Source: Saccharothrix luteola (GTDB lineage Bacteria > Actinomycetota > Actinomycetes > Mycobacteriales > Pseudonocardiaceae). Taken from it: DNA of 64,000 bases. The notes beneath the pieces were generated by a model, which worked only from the letters and a program-made list of their open reading frames with translations, made no database searches and was not told the origin of the DNA. Both the position numbers and the translations under genes were made by a program. This document shows positions 43,719 to 52,960 of the stretch, one piece after another. How positions within the stretch are numbered: position 1 is the stretch's first letter; the number at the start of each line of letters is the position of its first letter. Where the stretch lies: positions 168,130-232,129 of the forward strand of contig NZ_JAJHUO010000017.1 in assembly GCF_020859565.1 (NCBI RefSeq), read 5' to 3'.

Positions 43719-44515
43719 TTGACGGCTCCCAGAGACAGGCCCTGGACCAGCTTGTCCTGGGCGGCGAACCCGGCGACGAGCACCGGCAGCGACACCACCA
43801 CGGCGGCGGCGCACACCTTGGCCAGGAACAAGCCCTGGCTGGTGACGAACCCGGTGAGGTAGACCGGCGCAGTGCCCGCGACCACGCCGGTCAGCACGCG
43901 GGCGAACAGCAGCTCGTTCCAGCTGAAGATGAAGCAGATCAACGAGGTCGCGGCGATGCCGGGCATGGCGACCGGCGCGACGACCCGGCGCAGCGTGGTG
44001 ACCAGGCCCGCGCCGTCCAGCGCGGCGGCCTCCAGGATCTCGCCCGGCACCTCGGCCAGGAACGACCGCATCAGCCACACCGCGATCGGCAGGTTCATCG
44101 ACGTGTAGAGCACGACCAGGAACGAGATGTTGTCGAGCATCCCGGTGTGCTGGGCGACCAGGTAGATCGGCAGCAGCCCGGCTACGACCGGCAGCATCTT
44201 GGTGGACAGGAAGAAGAACAGCACGTCCGACCACTTGTCGACCTTCTTGATCGAGAGCGCGTACGCCGCCGGGATCGCCAGCAGCAGCACGAGCAGGGTC
44301 GAGCCGATCGACGCGCTCAGCGAGTTGATCAGCGGCGGCCACGGCTCCGAGTCGAAGAACTCGGCGTAGCCGTCGAACGTGATGGGCGCGGTCAGCGACG
44401 GCGGGTTGGTCGCCGCGTCCTGCTCGCTGTGCAGGGAGGTGAGGACCATCCACGCCACCGGCGCGAAGAACAGCAGGCCCGCGGCCCACGCGGCCAGGCC
44501 CAGGAGTCGCCTCAT
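43715..44515 (-). CDS. Sugar/polyol ABC importer permease (MalG type)
   Basis: A 266-aa inner permease with six membrane segments. The cytoplasmic EAA loop is EAAALDGAGLVTTLRRVVAP. It starts at ATG 44515, which overlaps the stop of the partner permease by four bases, and its own stop overlaps the dehydrogenase start. The KKVDKWSDVLFFF and YLTGFVTS features resemble SmoG/MtlG-type polyol permeases. Confidence 0.9.
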   Translation of the reverse strand: MRRLLGLAAWAAGLLFFAPVAWMVLTSLHSEQDAATNPPSLTAPITFDGYAEFFDSEPWPPLINSLSASIGSTLLVLLLAIPAAYALSIKKVDKWSDVLFFFLSTKMLPVVAGLLPIYLVAQHTGMLDNISFLVVLYTSMNLPIAVWLMRSFLAEVPGEILEAAALDGAGLVTTLRRVVAPVAMPGIAATSLICFIFSWNELLFARVLTGVVAGTAPVYLTGFVTSQGLFLAKVCAAAVVVSLPVLVAGFAAQDKLVQGLSLGAVK

Positions 44516-45459
44516 GCCCGCGCCTCTTCTCGGAGCAGCGACGACACCACGCGCAACGCGAACGTGGCGATGACGATCGAGCCGACCACCACGACCACGC
44601 CCGCGGCGGACGCCTGGCCGTAGTCGTGCGCCTGGTAGAAGGTCTGGTAGATCGTGTAGGGCAGGTTGGCCGTGCCGAGGCCGCCGGAGGTGATGGTGAA
44701 GACGGCGTCGAAGTTCTGCACGACGTAGATCGAGCCGAGCAGCGCGCCCAGCTCCAGGTACTGCCGCAGGTGGGGCAGCGTGAGGTAGCGGAACACCTGC
44801 CACGCCGTGGCGCCGTCGATGCGCGCGGCCTCGACCGCGTCCTGCGGGCGGCTCTGCAGGCCCGCCAGCAGGATCAGCATCATGAACGGCGTCCACTGCC
44901 ACACCAGCGCCGCCTCGACCGCGATCAGCGGCATGCCGCTGATCCACTCCGGCTGCGGCGCGTCGTCGCCGAACAACCACGTCAGCACACCGTTGAGCAG
45001 GCCGTACTCGGGGTTGTAGAGCGCGTGCTTCCACAGCAGCGCGGCGGCGACCGGCACCACCAGGAACGGCGCGATGAGCATCGTGCGCACGAGACCGCGC
45101 CCGGCGAACCTCCGGTCGAGCAACAGGGCCAGCCCCAGCCCGAGGACCAGGCAGACCAGCACCACGGTCGCGGTCAGCAGGGCCGTGACGCCGATGGCGC
45201 CGCGCAGGTCGGGGTCGGTGAACACGGCGGTGTAGTTGTCCAGGCCCGCGAACCCGCGGTTGGCCGGGTCCAGCGAGTTCCACCGCATCAGCGAGATCAC
45301 CAGCGTGGCCACGAACGGCAGCTGGGTGACCACGATCGTGAAGATCAGGGCGGGCAGGAGCGGGGCGCGCCGTGCCCAGCGCGCCGCCGCGGCCAACTGC
45401 CCCGTCCGCGCCGGAGGCGTGGGTCCGGCCTGCGCGGGGGCTTCCCGCACGGCGGTCAC
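44512..45459 (-). CDS. Sugar/polyol ABC importer permease (MalF type)
   Basis: A 315-aa permease with an N-terminal extension and about six membrane segments. The EAA loop is EAARIDGATAWQVFRYLTLP. The GTG at 45459 has GGGAGGG upstream. It lies 31 bases after the binding-protein gene. No ATPase gene is in this operon; actinomycetes commonly share one MsiK-type ATPase between many sugar importers. Confidence 0.9.
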   Translation of the reverse strand: MTAVREAPAQAGPTPPARTGQLAAAARWARRAPLLPALIFTIVVTQLPFVATLVISLMRWNSLDPANRGFAGLDNYTAVFTDPDLRGAIGVTALLTATVVLVCLVLGLGLALLLDRRFAGRGLVRTMLIAPFLVVPVAAALLWKHALYNPEYGLLNGVLTWLFGDDAPQPEWISGMPLIAVEAALVWQWTPFMMLILLAGLQSRPQDAVEAARIDGATAWQVFRYLTLPHLRQYLELGALLGSIYVVQNFDAVFTITSGGLGTANLPYTIYQTFYQAHDYGQASAAGVVVVVGSIVIATFALRVVSSLLREEARA

Positions 45460-45490
45460 CGGGCCCTCCCGATGGGGGTGGGGTTGCTCA

Positions 45491-46834
45491 TCACTTCCCC
45501 CGGTGCTTCTCGGCGACGACCTCGGCCAGCGCCTGGCTCTCCTCCAGCGCGGCGTCCACCGTGGTCGAGCCCGCGATGGCGGCGCTGATCTTCTGCGACA
45601 CCCGCGTGCCCAGGTCGGTGAACTCGGGGATGCCGACGAACTGGATGCCGCTCGCGGGCCGTTCCTGCACGCCGGGGTCGGTGGGCTTGGCGCCGGCGAT
45701 GGCCGCCTCCGCCTGCTTGGCGAACGTGCCGCCGGCGGCCAGGTACTCGGGCCGCTGGTAGGTCGACTTCCGCTTGCCGTCGGGCAGCTTGGACCAGCCC
45801 AACGTCGTGCCGACCAGCTCCTCGTAGCCCTTGCCGGACGCCCAGGACACGAACTTCCACGCGTTGTCGGCCTTCTTGCCGGCCTTCTGGATGCCGAACG
45901 CCCACGTGTACAACCAGGCCGAGCTCTCCGTCTTCACGACAGGTGCCTGGGCGAAGCCGAGCTTGCCCTTCACCGGCGAGTCGTCGGCCTCCAGCAGCCC
46001 GGCGGCGACCGTGGCGTCGTACCACATGGCGACCTTGCCCTGGGTCATGTTGTTCAGGCACTCGGCGAACCCGGCCTGCGGCGCGCCCGCCTCGCCGTGC
46101 GCGCGGACCAGGTCGACGTAGAACTTCGTGGCCTCCTTGAACTCCGGTGCGTCGAGCTGCGCCTGCCAGTCCTTGGTGAACCACGTGCCGCCGAACGTGT
46201 TGACCACCGTGGTCAGCGGTGCCATCAGCTGGCCCCAGCCGGGCTGGCCGCGCAGGCAGATGCCCTTCATGCCAGGCTGCGCGCCGTCGACCTGGGCGGC
46301 GATCTCGGCGACCTGCTGCCACGTCGGCTTCTCCGGCATGGTCAGGCCTTTGGCGTCCAGCACGTCCTTGCGGTACATGAGGAACGACGACTCGCCGTAG
46401 AACGGCTGGGCGTACACCTTGCCGTCGGCGGCGGTGAGGGACTGGCGGATCGGTTCGAGGACGTCGTCCTGGTCGAAGGCCGGGTCCTTGGCGACGTAGT
46501 CGTCCAGCGGGGTGAGCCAGCCGTTCTTGGCGTAGATCGGCGTCTCGTAGTTGCTGATCGTGGCCACGTCGTACTGGCCCGCCTGGCTGGAGAAGTCCTG
46601 GCTGATCTTGTCGCGGACGTCGTTCTCGGGCAGCACGGTGAAGTTGACCGTGATGCCGGTGTCCTTGGTGAAGTTGTCCGCGGTGAGCTTCTGCAGGTCC
46701 TGGAGCTGCGGGTTGTTCACCATCAGGACGTTGATCGAGTTCTCGGCGCCGCCGCCCCCGCCGCCCGCGCCGGCGCACGCGGTCGTGGCCAGGAGCACCG
46801 CGGCCAGCAGGCCGCCATACCGCAATGACTTCAT
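45491..46834 (-). CDS. Sugar/polyol-binding lipoprotein
   Basis: A 447-aa extracellular solute-binding protein (family 1). The lipobox LLATTACAG gives the acylated Cys near residue 20, followed by a Gly-rich spacer. Fold motifs include YDVATISNYETPIYAKNGWL and QPFYGESSFLMYRKD. It is the first gene of the polyol operon. The ATG at 46834 is preferred over a frame extending to 47002, which lacks a signal peptide at its start. AGGA precedes the ATG. A DeoR gene lies directly upstream. Confidence 0.9.
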   Translation of the reverse strand: MKSLRYGGLLAAVLLATTACAGAGGGGGGAENSINVLMVNNPQLQDLQKLTADNFTKDTGITVNFTVLPENDVRDKISQDFSSQAGQYDVATISNYETPIYAKNGWLTPLDDYVAKDPAFDQDDVLEPIRQSLTAADGKVYAQPFYGESSFLMYRKDVLDAKGLTMPEKPTWQQVAEIAAQVDGAQPGMKGICLRGQPGWGQLMAPLTTVVNTFGGTWFTKDWQAQLDAPEFKEATKFYVDLVRAHGEAGAPQAGFAECLNNMTQGKVAMWYDATVAAGLLEADDSPVKGKLGFAQAPVVKTESSAWLYTWAFGIQKAGKKADNAWKFVSWASGKGYEELVGTTLGWSKLPDGKRKSTYQRPEYLAAGGTFAKQAEAAIAGAKPTDPGVQERPASGIQFVGIPEFTDLGTRVSQKISAAIAGSTTVDAALEESQALAEVVAEKHRGK

Positions 46835-46865
46835 CGTCCTGCCTTCCTTAGGGCGAGCGGGAACA

Positions 46866-46886
46866 GGCCCCTGGTGCTCCGGGGCC
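46866..46886 (-). terminator. Hairpin between DeoR and the polyol operon
   Basis: GGCCCC at 46866-46871 pairs with GGGGCC at 46881-46886 around a 9-base loop, in the 67-base gap after the DeoR stop. It may partly separate the regulator from the importer operon. Confidence 0.4.
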
Positions 46887-46901
46887 GTGCGTGGGTCGGG
46901 G

Positions 46902-47663
46902 TCAGGCTCGGACGACCTTCGGTCCGAGCAGGGCGTAGCGGTGGGCCTCGCCGGCGGGCAGCACGGAGTCGGTGACGACCGCCTCCAGGTCGGCGATGCC
47001 ACCGAACCGGTGGAAGCTCGACACGCCGAACTTCGTGTGCACGCCGACGAAGATCCGCCTGCGGGCCGAGGACAGGGCCTGCGCCTTGACCGCGCCCACC
47101 GCCGGGTCCGGCGTGGTGAGGCCGTGCTCGCGGGAGATGCCGTTCGCCCCGATGTAGGCGAGGTCGATCACCATCTCCGAGAGCATGCGGGTGGCCCAGT
47201 GGTCGACCGTCGCCAGCGTCCGGCCGCGCACCCGTCCGCCGAGCAGCAGCACGGTCGCGGACGGCACCTCCGACAGCACGGCGGCGGTGGGCAGGGACGC
47301 GGTGATCACGGTCAACGGCCTGCCGGTGGGCAGGGCCTCGGCGACGAGCTGGGGTGTGTAGCCCTCGTCGATGAACACCGTCTCCGCGTCACCGAGCCGG
47401 TCCGCGGCGGCCCGGGCGATGCGCCGCTTCTCCGGCACCATCGACGCGGACCGGAACTTCAGCCCGGTCTCGTACCCGGCGCTCTCCACCGGGAACGCGC
47501 CGCCGTGCGTGCGGCGGACCAGGCCGTGCTCGTCCAAGAGGCGCAGGTCGCGCCGCACGGTCTCCTGCGCGACCTCCAGCTCGGCCGCGATCTCGGCCAC
47601 GTCGACCCGGCCGTCCGCCCGGGCGCGGGCCAGGATGCGGCGCTTGCGCTCGTCCGCCCGCAC
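46902..47663 (-). CDS. DeoR family repressor
   Basis: A 253-aa regulator. The N-terminal helix-turn-helix reads RVDVAEIAAELEVAQETVRRDL then LDEHGLVRRTHGGA, the DeoR hallmark, at residues 18-55. The sugar-phosphate-binding domain has FIDEGYT, LTVITASLPTA, LLLGGRVR and IGANGISREHGLTT. AGGAGG lies five bases before the GTG. It is immediately upstream of the polyol importer genes and probably controls them in answer to a phosphorylated polyol or sugar. An inverted repeat ACACC..GGTGT near 47720 may be its operator. Confidence 0.88.
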   Translation of the reverse strand: MRADERKRRILARARADGRVDVAEIAAELEVAQETVRRDLRLLDEHGLVRRTHGGAFPVESAGYETGLKFRSASMVPEKRRIARAAADRLGDAETVFIDEGYTPQLVAEALPTGRPLTVITASLPTAAVLSEVPSATVLLLGGRVRGRTLATVDHWATRMLSEMVIDLAYIGANGISREHGLTTPDPAVGAVKAQALSSARRRIFVGVHTKFGVSSFHRFGGIADLEAVVTDSVLPAGEAHRYALLGPKVVRA

Positions 47664-47869
47664 GTCGCCTCCTCTGCCCGGTCGGACCGTCGCTGCCCGT
47701 TCGGGCCGCGCCTAAGGTGTAACACCGTCCAAATGGTGTGGCCAGCGCCACAGCCAGGTGGACGATGCCCGGGTTCCGCCCGCTCCGCCTGACCGAACAC
47801 ACACGATCGAGTGAATCCGTGCCCGAACGGGCCCTTCTTCGTGCCCGTTCACACCCCATTCGACGCCAC

Positions 47870-47902
47870 GAGGCCCCCGAGTTTGCGCAACTCGGGGGCC
47901 TC
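47870..47902. terminator. 14-base perfect terminator hairpin
   Basis: GAGGCCCCCGAGTT at 47870-47883 pairs with AACTCGGGGGCCTC at 47889-47902; the loop is TGCGC. It lies beyond repeat D, downstream of the OYE gene, and is the most stable hairpin in the 380-base gap 47664-48044. Confidence 0.65.
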
Positions 47903-47911
47903 GCTTGGTGC

Positions 47912-48033
47912 CGAACGTTCAACTCGGGTGTCCCGAACGTAGGACACACGCGTTCCGAACGTAGGACTCACGCGAGAGTCCTACGTTCACGCCGCGAGAG
48001 TCCTGCGTTCGCGTACCCCGAGTTCAACGCCCG
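47912..48033. repeat. Dispersed modular intergenic repeat, copy D
   Basis: CGAACGTTCAACTCGGGTG cap, two direct units (CGAACGTAGGACACACGCG, CGAACGTAGGACTCACGCG), two inverted units (GAGAGTCCTACGTTC, GAGAGTCCTGCGTTC) and the closing cap GTACCCCGAGTTCAACG. The two halves form a near-perfect long inverted repeat. It ends 12 bases before the OYE stop. Confidence 0.88.
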
Positions 48034-48044
48034 GGATGGGCAGC

Positions 48045-49118
48045 TCAGGCGCCGACGCTGGTCAGCGCCGGGTAGTCGACGTAGCCCTTCTCGGCGCCGG
48101 CGAAGAAGGTGGACGGGTCCGGCGTGTTGAACGGGCCGCCGTTCGCCAGGCGGGCGGGCAGGTCCGGGTTGGCCAGGAACATCGCGCCGAAGCTCAGCGC
48201 GTCCGCCGTGCCGTCGTCCAGCAGGGGCAGGTGGTCCGGTCCGGTGACGCCGTCCGGCGTGAACGGGTTGAGGATCAGGGCGCCGGAGAAGCGCTTGCGC
48301 AGCTCCAACGTCAGCGACCGCTCGCCGTTCTCGCCGATGTGCAGGTACGCCAGGCCGAACGGGTCGATCGCGTCGACCAGCGCCGGGTACAGCTCGTCCG
48401 TCGACTCCTCGGCGATGTCGTTGTAGGGGTTGGCCGGGGAGATCCGCAGGCCGACGCGGTGCGCGCCGATCGCCTCGGACGTCGCGCGGACCACCTCGAC
48501 CACGAACCGGATCCGGTTCTCCACCGGGCCGCCCCACTCGTCGGTGCGCCGGTTGGTGTTGTCGGCCAGGAACTGGTGCAGCAGGTAGCCGTTGGCGCCG
48601 TGCAGCTCGACCCCGTCGAACCCGGCCTCGATCGCGTTGCGCGCGGCGGTGGCGAAGTCGGCGATGGTGGCCTCCACCTCCGCGCCGGTCAGCTCCCTGG
48701 GCGTGACGAAGTCCGCCATCCCCGAACCCGTGAACAACTGGCCCGCGGCACGCACGGGGGACACGCCCACCGGGTGCAGGTCGCCCGGCAGCACGCTCGG
48801 GTGGCTGACCCGGCCGGTGTGCATGAGCTGCGCGAAGATCCGCCCGCCCGCCGCGTGCACCGCGTCCGTGACGCCGCGCCAGCCCTCGACCTGCTCGTCG
48901 GTGTGCAGGCCGGGCGTGAACGGGTAGCCCTGGCCGATCGCGGACGGCTGGATCCCCTCGGTGATGATCAAGCCCGCGCTGGCCCGCTGGGCGTAGTACT
49001 CCGCCATGACCGGCGACGGCACGGTGTCGTACGCGCGGCTGCGGGTCATCGGCGACATCACGATCCGGTTCGCCAACTCGGTGCCGGCCAGGTTCAGGGG
49101 CTCGAACGCGGTGCTCAT
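48045..49118 (-). CDS. Old yellow enzyme, alkene/xenobiotic reductase
   Basis: A 357-aa FMN-dependent ene-reductase of the OYE/NemA class. Visible parts are NRIVMSPMTRSRA, LITEGIQPSAIGQGYP, FAQLMHTGR, ELHGANGYLLHQFL with the following DEWGGPVENR motif, and SFGAMFLANPDLP for phosphate binding. It reduces activated C=C bonds or nitro compounds with NADPH. GGAGG precedes the ATG. It is divergent from a MarR regulator that probably derepresses it in response to electrophiles. Confidence 0.93.
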   Translation of the reverse strand: MSTAFEPLNLAGTELANRIVMSPMTRSRAYDTVPSPVMAEYYAQRASAGLIITEGIQPSAIGQGYPFTPGLHTDEQVEGWRGVTDAVHAAGGRIFAQLMHTGRVSHPSVLPGDLHPVGVSPVRAAGQLFTGSGMADFVTPRELTGAEVEATIADFATAARNAIEAGFDGVELHGANGYLLHQFLADNTNRRTDEWGGPVENRIRFVVEVVRATSEAIGAHRVGLRISPANPYNDIAEESTDELYPALVDAIDPFGLAYLHIGENGERSLTLELRKRFSGALILNPFTPDGVTGPDHLPLLDDGTADALSFGAMFLANPDLPARLANGGPFNTPDPSTFFAGAEKGYVDYPALTSVGA

Positions 49119-49215
49119 GGTTCCTCCAGGTCACTGCCTTTACCTGCTCGAACAGTAATCCGACTCCGGATGATTCCCCCAAACCGCCGTGACACCCGTC
49201 ACCCGATCGTGCGGC

Positions 49216-49221
49216 TAGAAT
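49216..49221 (+). promoter_or_regulatory. Leaderless -10 promoter element of the marR gene
   Basis: TAGAAT ends seven bases before the ATG at 49228, and there is no ribosome site. This spacing means the mRNA would begin at or next to the start codon. Confidence 0.55.
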
Positions 49222-49227
49222 CGAACT

Positions 49228-49722
49228 ATGGCCGCGACTGGACAAAATCCCACGTCAATGCCGATTCCCGAGGTCGCCCAGAGCGGCCGGATCAGCCACG
49301 CCATCTTCCGCGTGGCCCGGCTGCACCGCCTCCTGGCCGGTCAGCTGCTCAGGCAGGCAGGCCTGCACCCCGGCCAGGAGATGGTGATGATGAGGCTGTG
49401 GGACTGCGGCCCGATGCGGCAGGCCGACCTGTGCGAGGAACTGGGGACGGACTCGCCGACGATGACCAGGACCGTGCAGCGGCTGGAGCGCGCGGGCTTC
49501 GTGCACCGCTCCCCCGACCCGACCGACGGCCGCGCCGCGCTGGTCGAGCCGACCGCCGCCAGCCAGGCGTTGCGGCACGAGGTCGAGCGAATGTGGCGTG
49601 AGCTGGAGGAAGCCACGCTCGGTGACCTGGACGAAGACCAGCAGGCCGAGACCCTGAGGGTGCTCGGCCTGCTGGAGTGCAACCTGGCGACGCGGACCGG
49701 TCGGTTCAGCGAGCCGTCCTGA
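49228..49722 (+). CDS. MarR family regulator
   Basis: A 164-aa winged-helix regulator. The DNA-binding part is MRQADLCEELGTDSPTMTRT, VQRLERAGFVHRSPDPTDGRA, about residues 70-115, flanked by the dimerisation helices (HRLLAGQLLRQAGLHPGQEM and the C-terminal helix). MarR proteins with a divergent reductase usually repress it and are released by phenolic or oxidising compounds. Its 3' end overlaps the convergent GH13 gene by 17 bases. Confidence 0.9.
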   Translation: MAATGQNPTSMPIPEVAQSGRISHAIFRVARLHRLLAGQLLRQAGLHPGQEMVMMRLWDCGPMRQADLCEELGTDSPTMTRTVQRLERAGFVHRSPDPTDGRAALVEPTAASQALRHEVERMWRELEEATLGDLDEDQQAETLRVLGLLECNLATRTGRFSEPS

Positions 49723-51226
49723 TCCAGGCCGCGGTGTCCGGCGGCACGGCGCCGTCCACGAGAGGTCCGCTGGTCAGCAGCACGGCGTCGTGCGCGGGCA
49801 GCGCGACCGGTTCGGCGGACAGGTTGAGCACGCACGCGAAGTCGTCCCCGCGGCTGAACGCGACCACGCCCGGCCCGAGGTCGAGCCACGCCATCGGCCC
49901 GTCGCCCAACGCCCGCTCCGAACGCCGCAGCGCCAGCACGGTGCGGTAGTGCGCGAGCATCGAGTCGGGCACGCCGGTCTGCGCGGCCACCGACAGCGAC
50001 CGCCAGTGCTCCGGGCGGGGCAGCCACGACGGGCCGTCGTCACCCCACGGGATCGGCACCCGGCACCCGTCACGGCCCCGGTCGGTGTGGCCGGAACGCA
50101 CCCACACCGGGTCCTCGCGCAGCTCGTCGGGCAGGTCGTCCACCTCCTCCAGCCCCAGCTCCTCCCCCTGGTAGACGTAGACGCAGCCGGGCAGCGCGGT
50201 GGTCAGCATGATCGCCGCACGCGCGCGCTTCGTGCCCAGCTCCAGGTCCGTCGGCGTCAGGTGCTGCCGCCGGCCGAAGTCGAACGACGAGTCCTCCCGG
50301 CCCATCCGCGACACGTGCCGCGTCACGTCGTGGTTGGACAGCACCCAGGTCGGCGGCGCGCCCACCGGCGCGTGCGCGGCCAGCGTGCCGTCGATGACCC
50401 GCCGCAGCTCGTCGGGCTCCCACGGGCAGCACAAGAAGTCGAAGTTGAACGCCGAGTGCAGCTCGTCGGCCCGCAGGTAGCGGGCGAACCGCTCCGGGTC
50501 GGGCAACCACATCTCGCCGACGAACACCCGCTCGTCCGGGTACTCGTCGAGCACCTTCCGCCACGACCGGTAGATGTCGTGCACGCCGTCCTGGTCGGAG
50601 TACGGCAGCTCGGCGTCCGGCCGGGAGAAGTCCTTGACCAGGCCGTCGGCGACGTCGATGCGGAACCCGTCGACGCCGCGGTCGAGCCAGAACCGCAGGA
50701 TCGACTCGAACTCGGCCCGCACCTCCGGGTTGGTCCAGTTCAGGTCCGGCTGCTCCGGGCTGTACAGGTGCAGGTACCACGAGCCGTCCGGCGCCTGCGA
50801 CCACGCCGGCCCCCCGAACCGCGACTGCCAGTCGTTCGGCGGCTCGTCGCCCTCGTGGAACCAGAACCGGTCACGACCCGTGCCCCGCAACGCCTCCTGG
50901 AACCACGGGTGCCGGTCGGAGCAGTGGTTGGGCACGATGTCGATGATCACCCGCAGGCCGACCGCGTGCGCCTCGCCGATCAGCTTCTCCGCCTCGACGA
51001 GCGTGCCGAACACCGGCTCGATGTCGCGGTAGTCGGCGACGTCGTAGCCGCCGTCGGCCAGCGGCGACGGGTACCAGGGGCTGAGCCAGATCGCGTCCAC
51101 ACCCAACTCGGCGAGGTACGGGAGCTTCTGGCGCAGACCGGCCAGGTCCCCGATCCCGTCGCCGTTGCCGTCGGCGAAGCTGCGCGGGTACACCTGGTAG
51201 ATGGCCGCACCGCGCCACCAGTTCAT
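49706..51226 (-). CDS. GH13 alpha-glucosidase (oligo-1,6-glucosidase type)
   Basis: A 506-aa intracellular GH13 enzyme. Conserved regions are IIDIVPNH (region I), GFRIDVADG with the nucleophile Asp (II), VGEMW with the acid/base Glu (III) and LSNHDVTRH (IV); QPDLNWTNPEV is typical of alpha-glucosidases acting on short substrates. There is no signal peptide. GGAGG precedes the ATG. It is the last gene of the oligosaccharide operon and presumably splits imported isomalto- or malto-oligosaccharides. Confidence 0.92.
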   Translation of the reverse strand: MNWWRGAAIYQVYPRSFADGNGDGIGDLAGLRQKLPYLAELGVDAIWLSPWYPSPLADGGYDVADYRDIEPVFGTLVEAEKLIGEAHAVGLRVIIDIVPNHCSDRHPWFQEALRGTGRDRFWFHEGDEPPNDWQSRFGGPAWSQAPDGSWYLHLYSPEQPDLNWTNPEVRAEFESILRFWLDRGVDGFRIDVADGLVKDFSRPDAELPYSDQDGVHDIYRSWRKVLDEYPDERVFVGEMWLPDPERFARYLRADELHSAFNFDFLCCPWEPDELRRVIDGTLAAHAPVGAPPTWVLSNHDVTRHVSRMGREDSSFDFGRRQHLTPTDLELGTKRARAAIMLTTALPGCVYVYQGEELGLEEVDDLPDELREDPVWVRSGHTDRGRDGCRVPIPWGDDGPSWLPRPEHWRSLSVAAQTGVPDSMLAHYRTVLALRRSERALGDGPMAWLDLGPGVVAFSRGDDFACVLNLSAEPVALPAHDAVLLTSGPLVDGAVPPDTAAWIRTAR

Positions 51227-51251
51227 GTGGATTCCTCCCTCGGTGATGTGT

Positions 51252-52091
51252 TCAGCCCTTCACGCCGCCGGCGGTGAGACCCGCCAGCACGTGCCGCTGG
51301 AACACCAGGAACAGGCCGATCATCGGCACGCTGGACAGCACGAGGCCGGCCAGCAGCAGGTTGACCGGTGTGTCGGGGGCGAAGCGCTGCAACGCGACGC
51401 TGAGCGTCTGCCGCGCCGGGTCGGAGAACACCAGCAGCGGCCAGATGAAGTCCTTCCACGCGGCCACGACCGCGAAGATGGACACGACCGCCAGGATCGG
51501 CCTGGACAGCGGCAGCACGATCCGCCACAGCATGGTGAACTGGCCGGCGCCGTCGATCCGCGCCGCCTCCAGCACCTCCGCGGGCAGCTGGTCGAAGAAC
51601 CGCTTGAGCAGGAACACCGTGAACGCGTTGGCCGCGCCCAGCAGCCACAGCGCCACCGGGTTGTTGAGCAGCCCGAGGTCGGCGATCGTCAGGTAGGTCG
51701 GCACCAGCAGCACCGCGGCGGGCATCATCAGGGTCAGCAGCATCATGCCGAGGATCCCCTTGCCCAGCACGGGTTTGAGCCGCGACAGCGCGTACGCCGC
51801 GGGCACGTCGACCGCGAGCTGCACCGCCCACACGCCCACCGCGACGACGAGCGTGTTGAGGAAGTACCGGCCGAGGTCCATCAGCTCCCACGCCTCGGCG
51901 TACGTGCCGGGCGTCCACGTCCGCGGCAGGATCGTCGGCGGCACGCGTGCCAGCTCCACGGCCGGCTTCATGGCCGAGAGCACGACCCACACCAGCGGCA
52001 CCACGAAGATCGCGGTGAGGATGACGGTCGTGATCGCCAGCGCGACCTTGTAGCCGACGCCGGCCCGTCCCGGCGCGATCAACGTCCTCAC
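51252..52091 (-). CDS. Oligosaccharide ABC importer permease (MalG type)
   Basis: A 279-aa permease with six membrane segments. The EAA loop is EAARIDGAGQFTMLWRIVLP. The GTG at 52091 overlaps the stop of the partner permease (GTGA). It is followed after 25 bases by the glucosidase gene. Confidence 0.9.
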   Translation of the reverse strand: MRTLIAPGRAGVGYKVALAITTVILTAIFVVPLVWVVLSAMKPAVELARVPPTILPRTWTPGTYAEAWELMDLGRYFLNTLVVAVGVWAVQLAVDVPAAYALSRLKPVLGKGILGMMLLTLMMPAAVLLVPTYLTIADLGLLNNPVALWLLGAANAFTVFLLKRFFDQLPAEVLEAARIDGAGQFTMLWRIVLPLSRPILAVVSIFAVVAAWKDFIWPLLVFSDPARQTLSVALQRFAPDTPVNLLLAGLVLSSVPMIGLFLVFQRHVLAGLTAGGVKG

Positions 52092-52960
52092 GCGTCCGCC
52101 TTCCGCGTCACCCGCAGGTACAGCGCGGTGAACGCGCCGAGCACCAGCAGCAGCAACAGGCTCAGGGCACTCGCGGTGCCGAAGTCGTTGTAGTAGAAGG
52201 CGTACCGGTACAGCAGGAGCAGCACGGTGACCGTGGAGTCCTCCGGTCCGCCGCCGGTCATCACGTACGGCTCGGTGAACACCTGCATCGTCGCCACGAC
52301 CTGGAGCAGCAGCAGCACCAGCAGCACGAACCGGGTCTGCGGCACCGTCACGTGCCACAGCCGGCGCAGCACGCCCGCGCCGTCCAGCTCGGCCGCCTCG
52401 TACAGGTCGCCGGGGATGCTCTGCAACGCGGCCAGGTAGATCAGCGTGGCGGTGCCCAGGTTCGCCCAGGTCGCCACGATCACCAGCGACAGCATCGAGG
52501 TGTCGGCGCTGTCCAGCCAGGCCGCGCCCTCCAGCCCGAGCCCGCGCAACGCGGAGTTCAGCAGGCCCGGGCCGGGGTCGTACATCCACTTCCAGATCAA
52601 CGCGGCCACCACCGGCGGCAGCATCACGGGCAAGTACACGATGAGCCGGAAGTACGCCTTGAAGTGCCGCAGCTCGTTGAGCACGACCGCGAGCAGGAAC
52701 GGCACCACGAAGCCGAACACCAGCGCCAACGCGGTGAACAGCAGGGTGTTGCGCCACGCCGTGGCGAACAGGGGGTCGGCGAAGAGGCGCTCGAAGTTCT
52801 CCCAGCCGACCCACGTGGGCTCGGTGACGAAGTCGACCTGCTGGAAGCCGAGCACCGCCCCACGCGCGATGGGGTACCAGGAGAACACCGCGAAGCAGAT
52901 CAGCGCGGCGGACAGGAACCCGTACGCGGTCAGGTTCTCCGCGACGCGGCGGCGCATCAC
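52088..52960 (-). CDS. Oligosaccharide ABC importer permease (MalF type)
   Basis: A 290-aa permease with six membrane segments. The EAA loop is EAAELDGAGVLRRLWHVTVP. The start is either the GTG at 52960 or the adjacent ATG at 52957; both overlap the stop of the binding-protein gene. As in the other importer operon there is no ATPase gene. Confidence 0.9.
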   Translation of the reverse strand: MMRRRVAENLTAYGFLSAALICFAVFSWYPIARGAVLGFQQVDFVTEPTWVGWENFERLFADPLFATAWRNTLLFTALALVFGFVVPFLLAVVLNELRHFKAYFRLIVYLPVMLPPVVAALIWKWMYDPGPGLLNSALRGLGLEGAAWLDSADTSMLSLVIVATWANLGTATLIYLAALQSIPGDLYEAAELDGAGVLRRLWHVTVPQTRFVLLVLLLLQVVATMQVFTEPYVMTGGGPEDSTVTVLLLLYRYAFYYNDFGTASALSLLLLLVLGAFTALYLRVTRKADA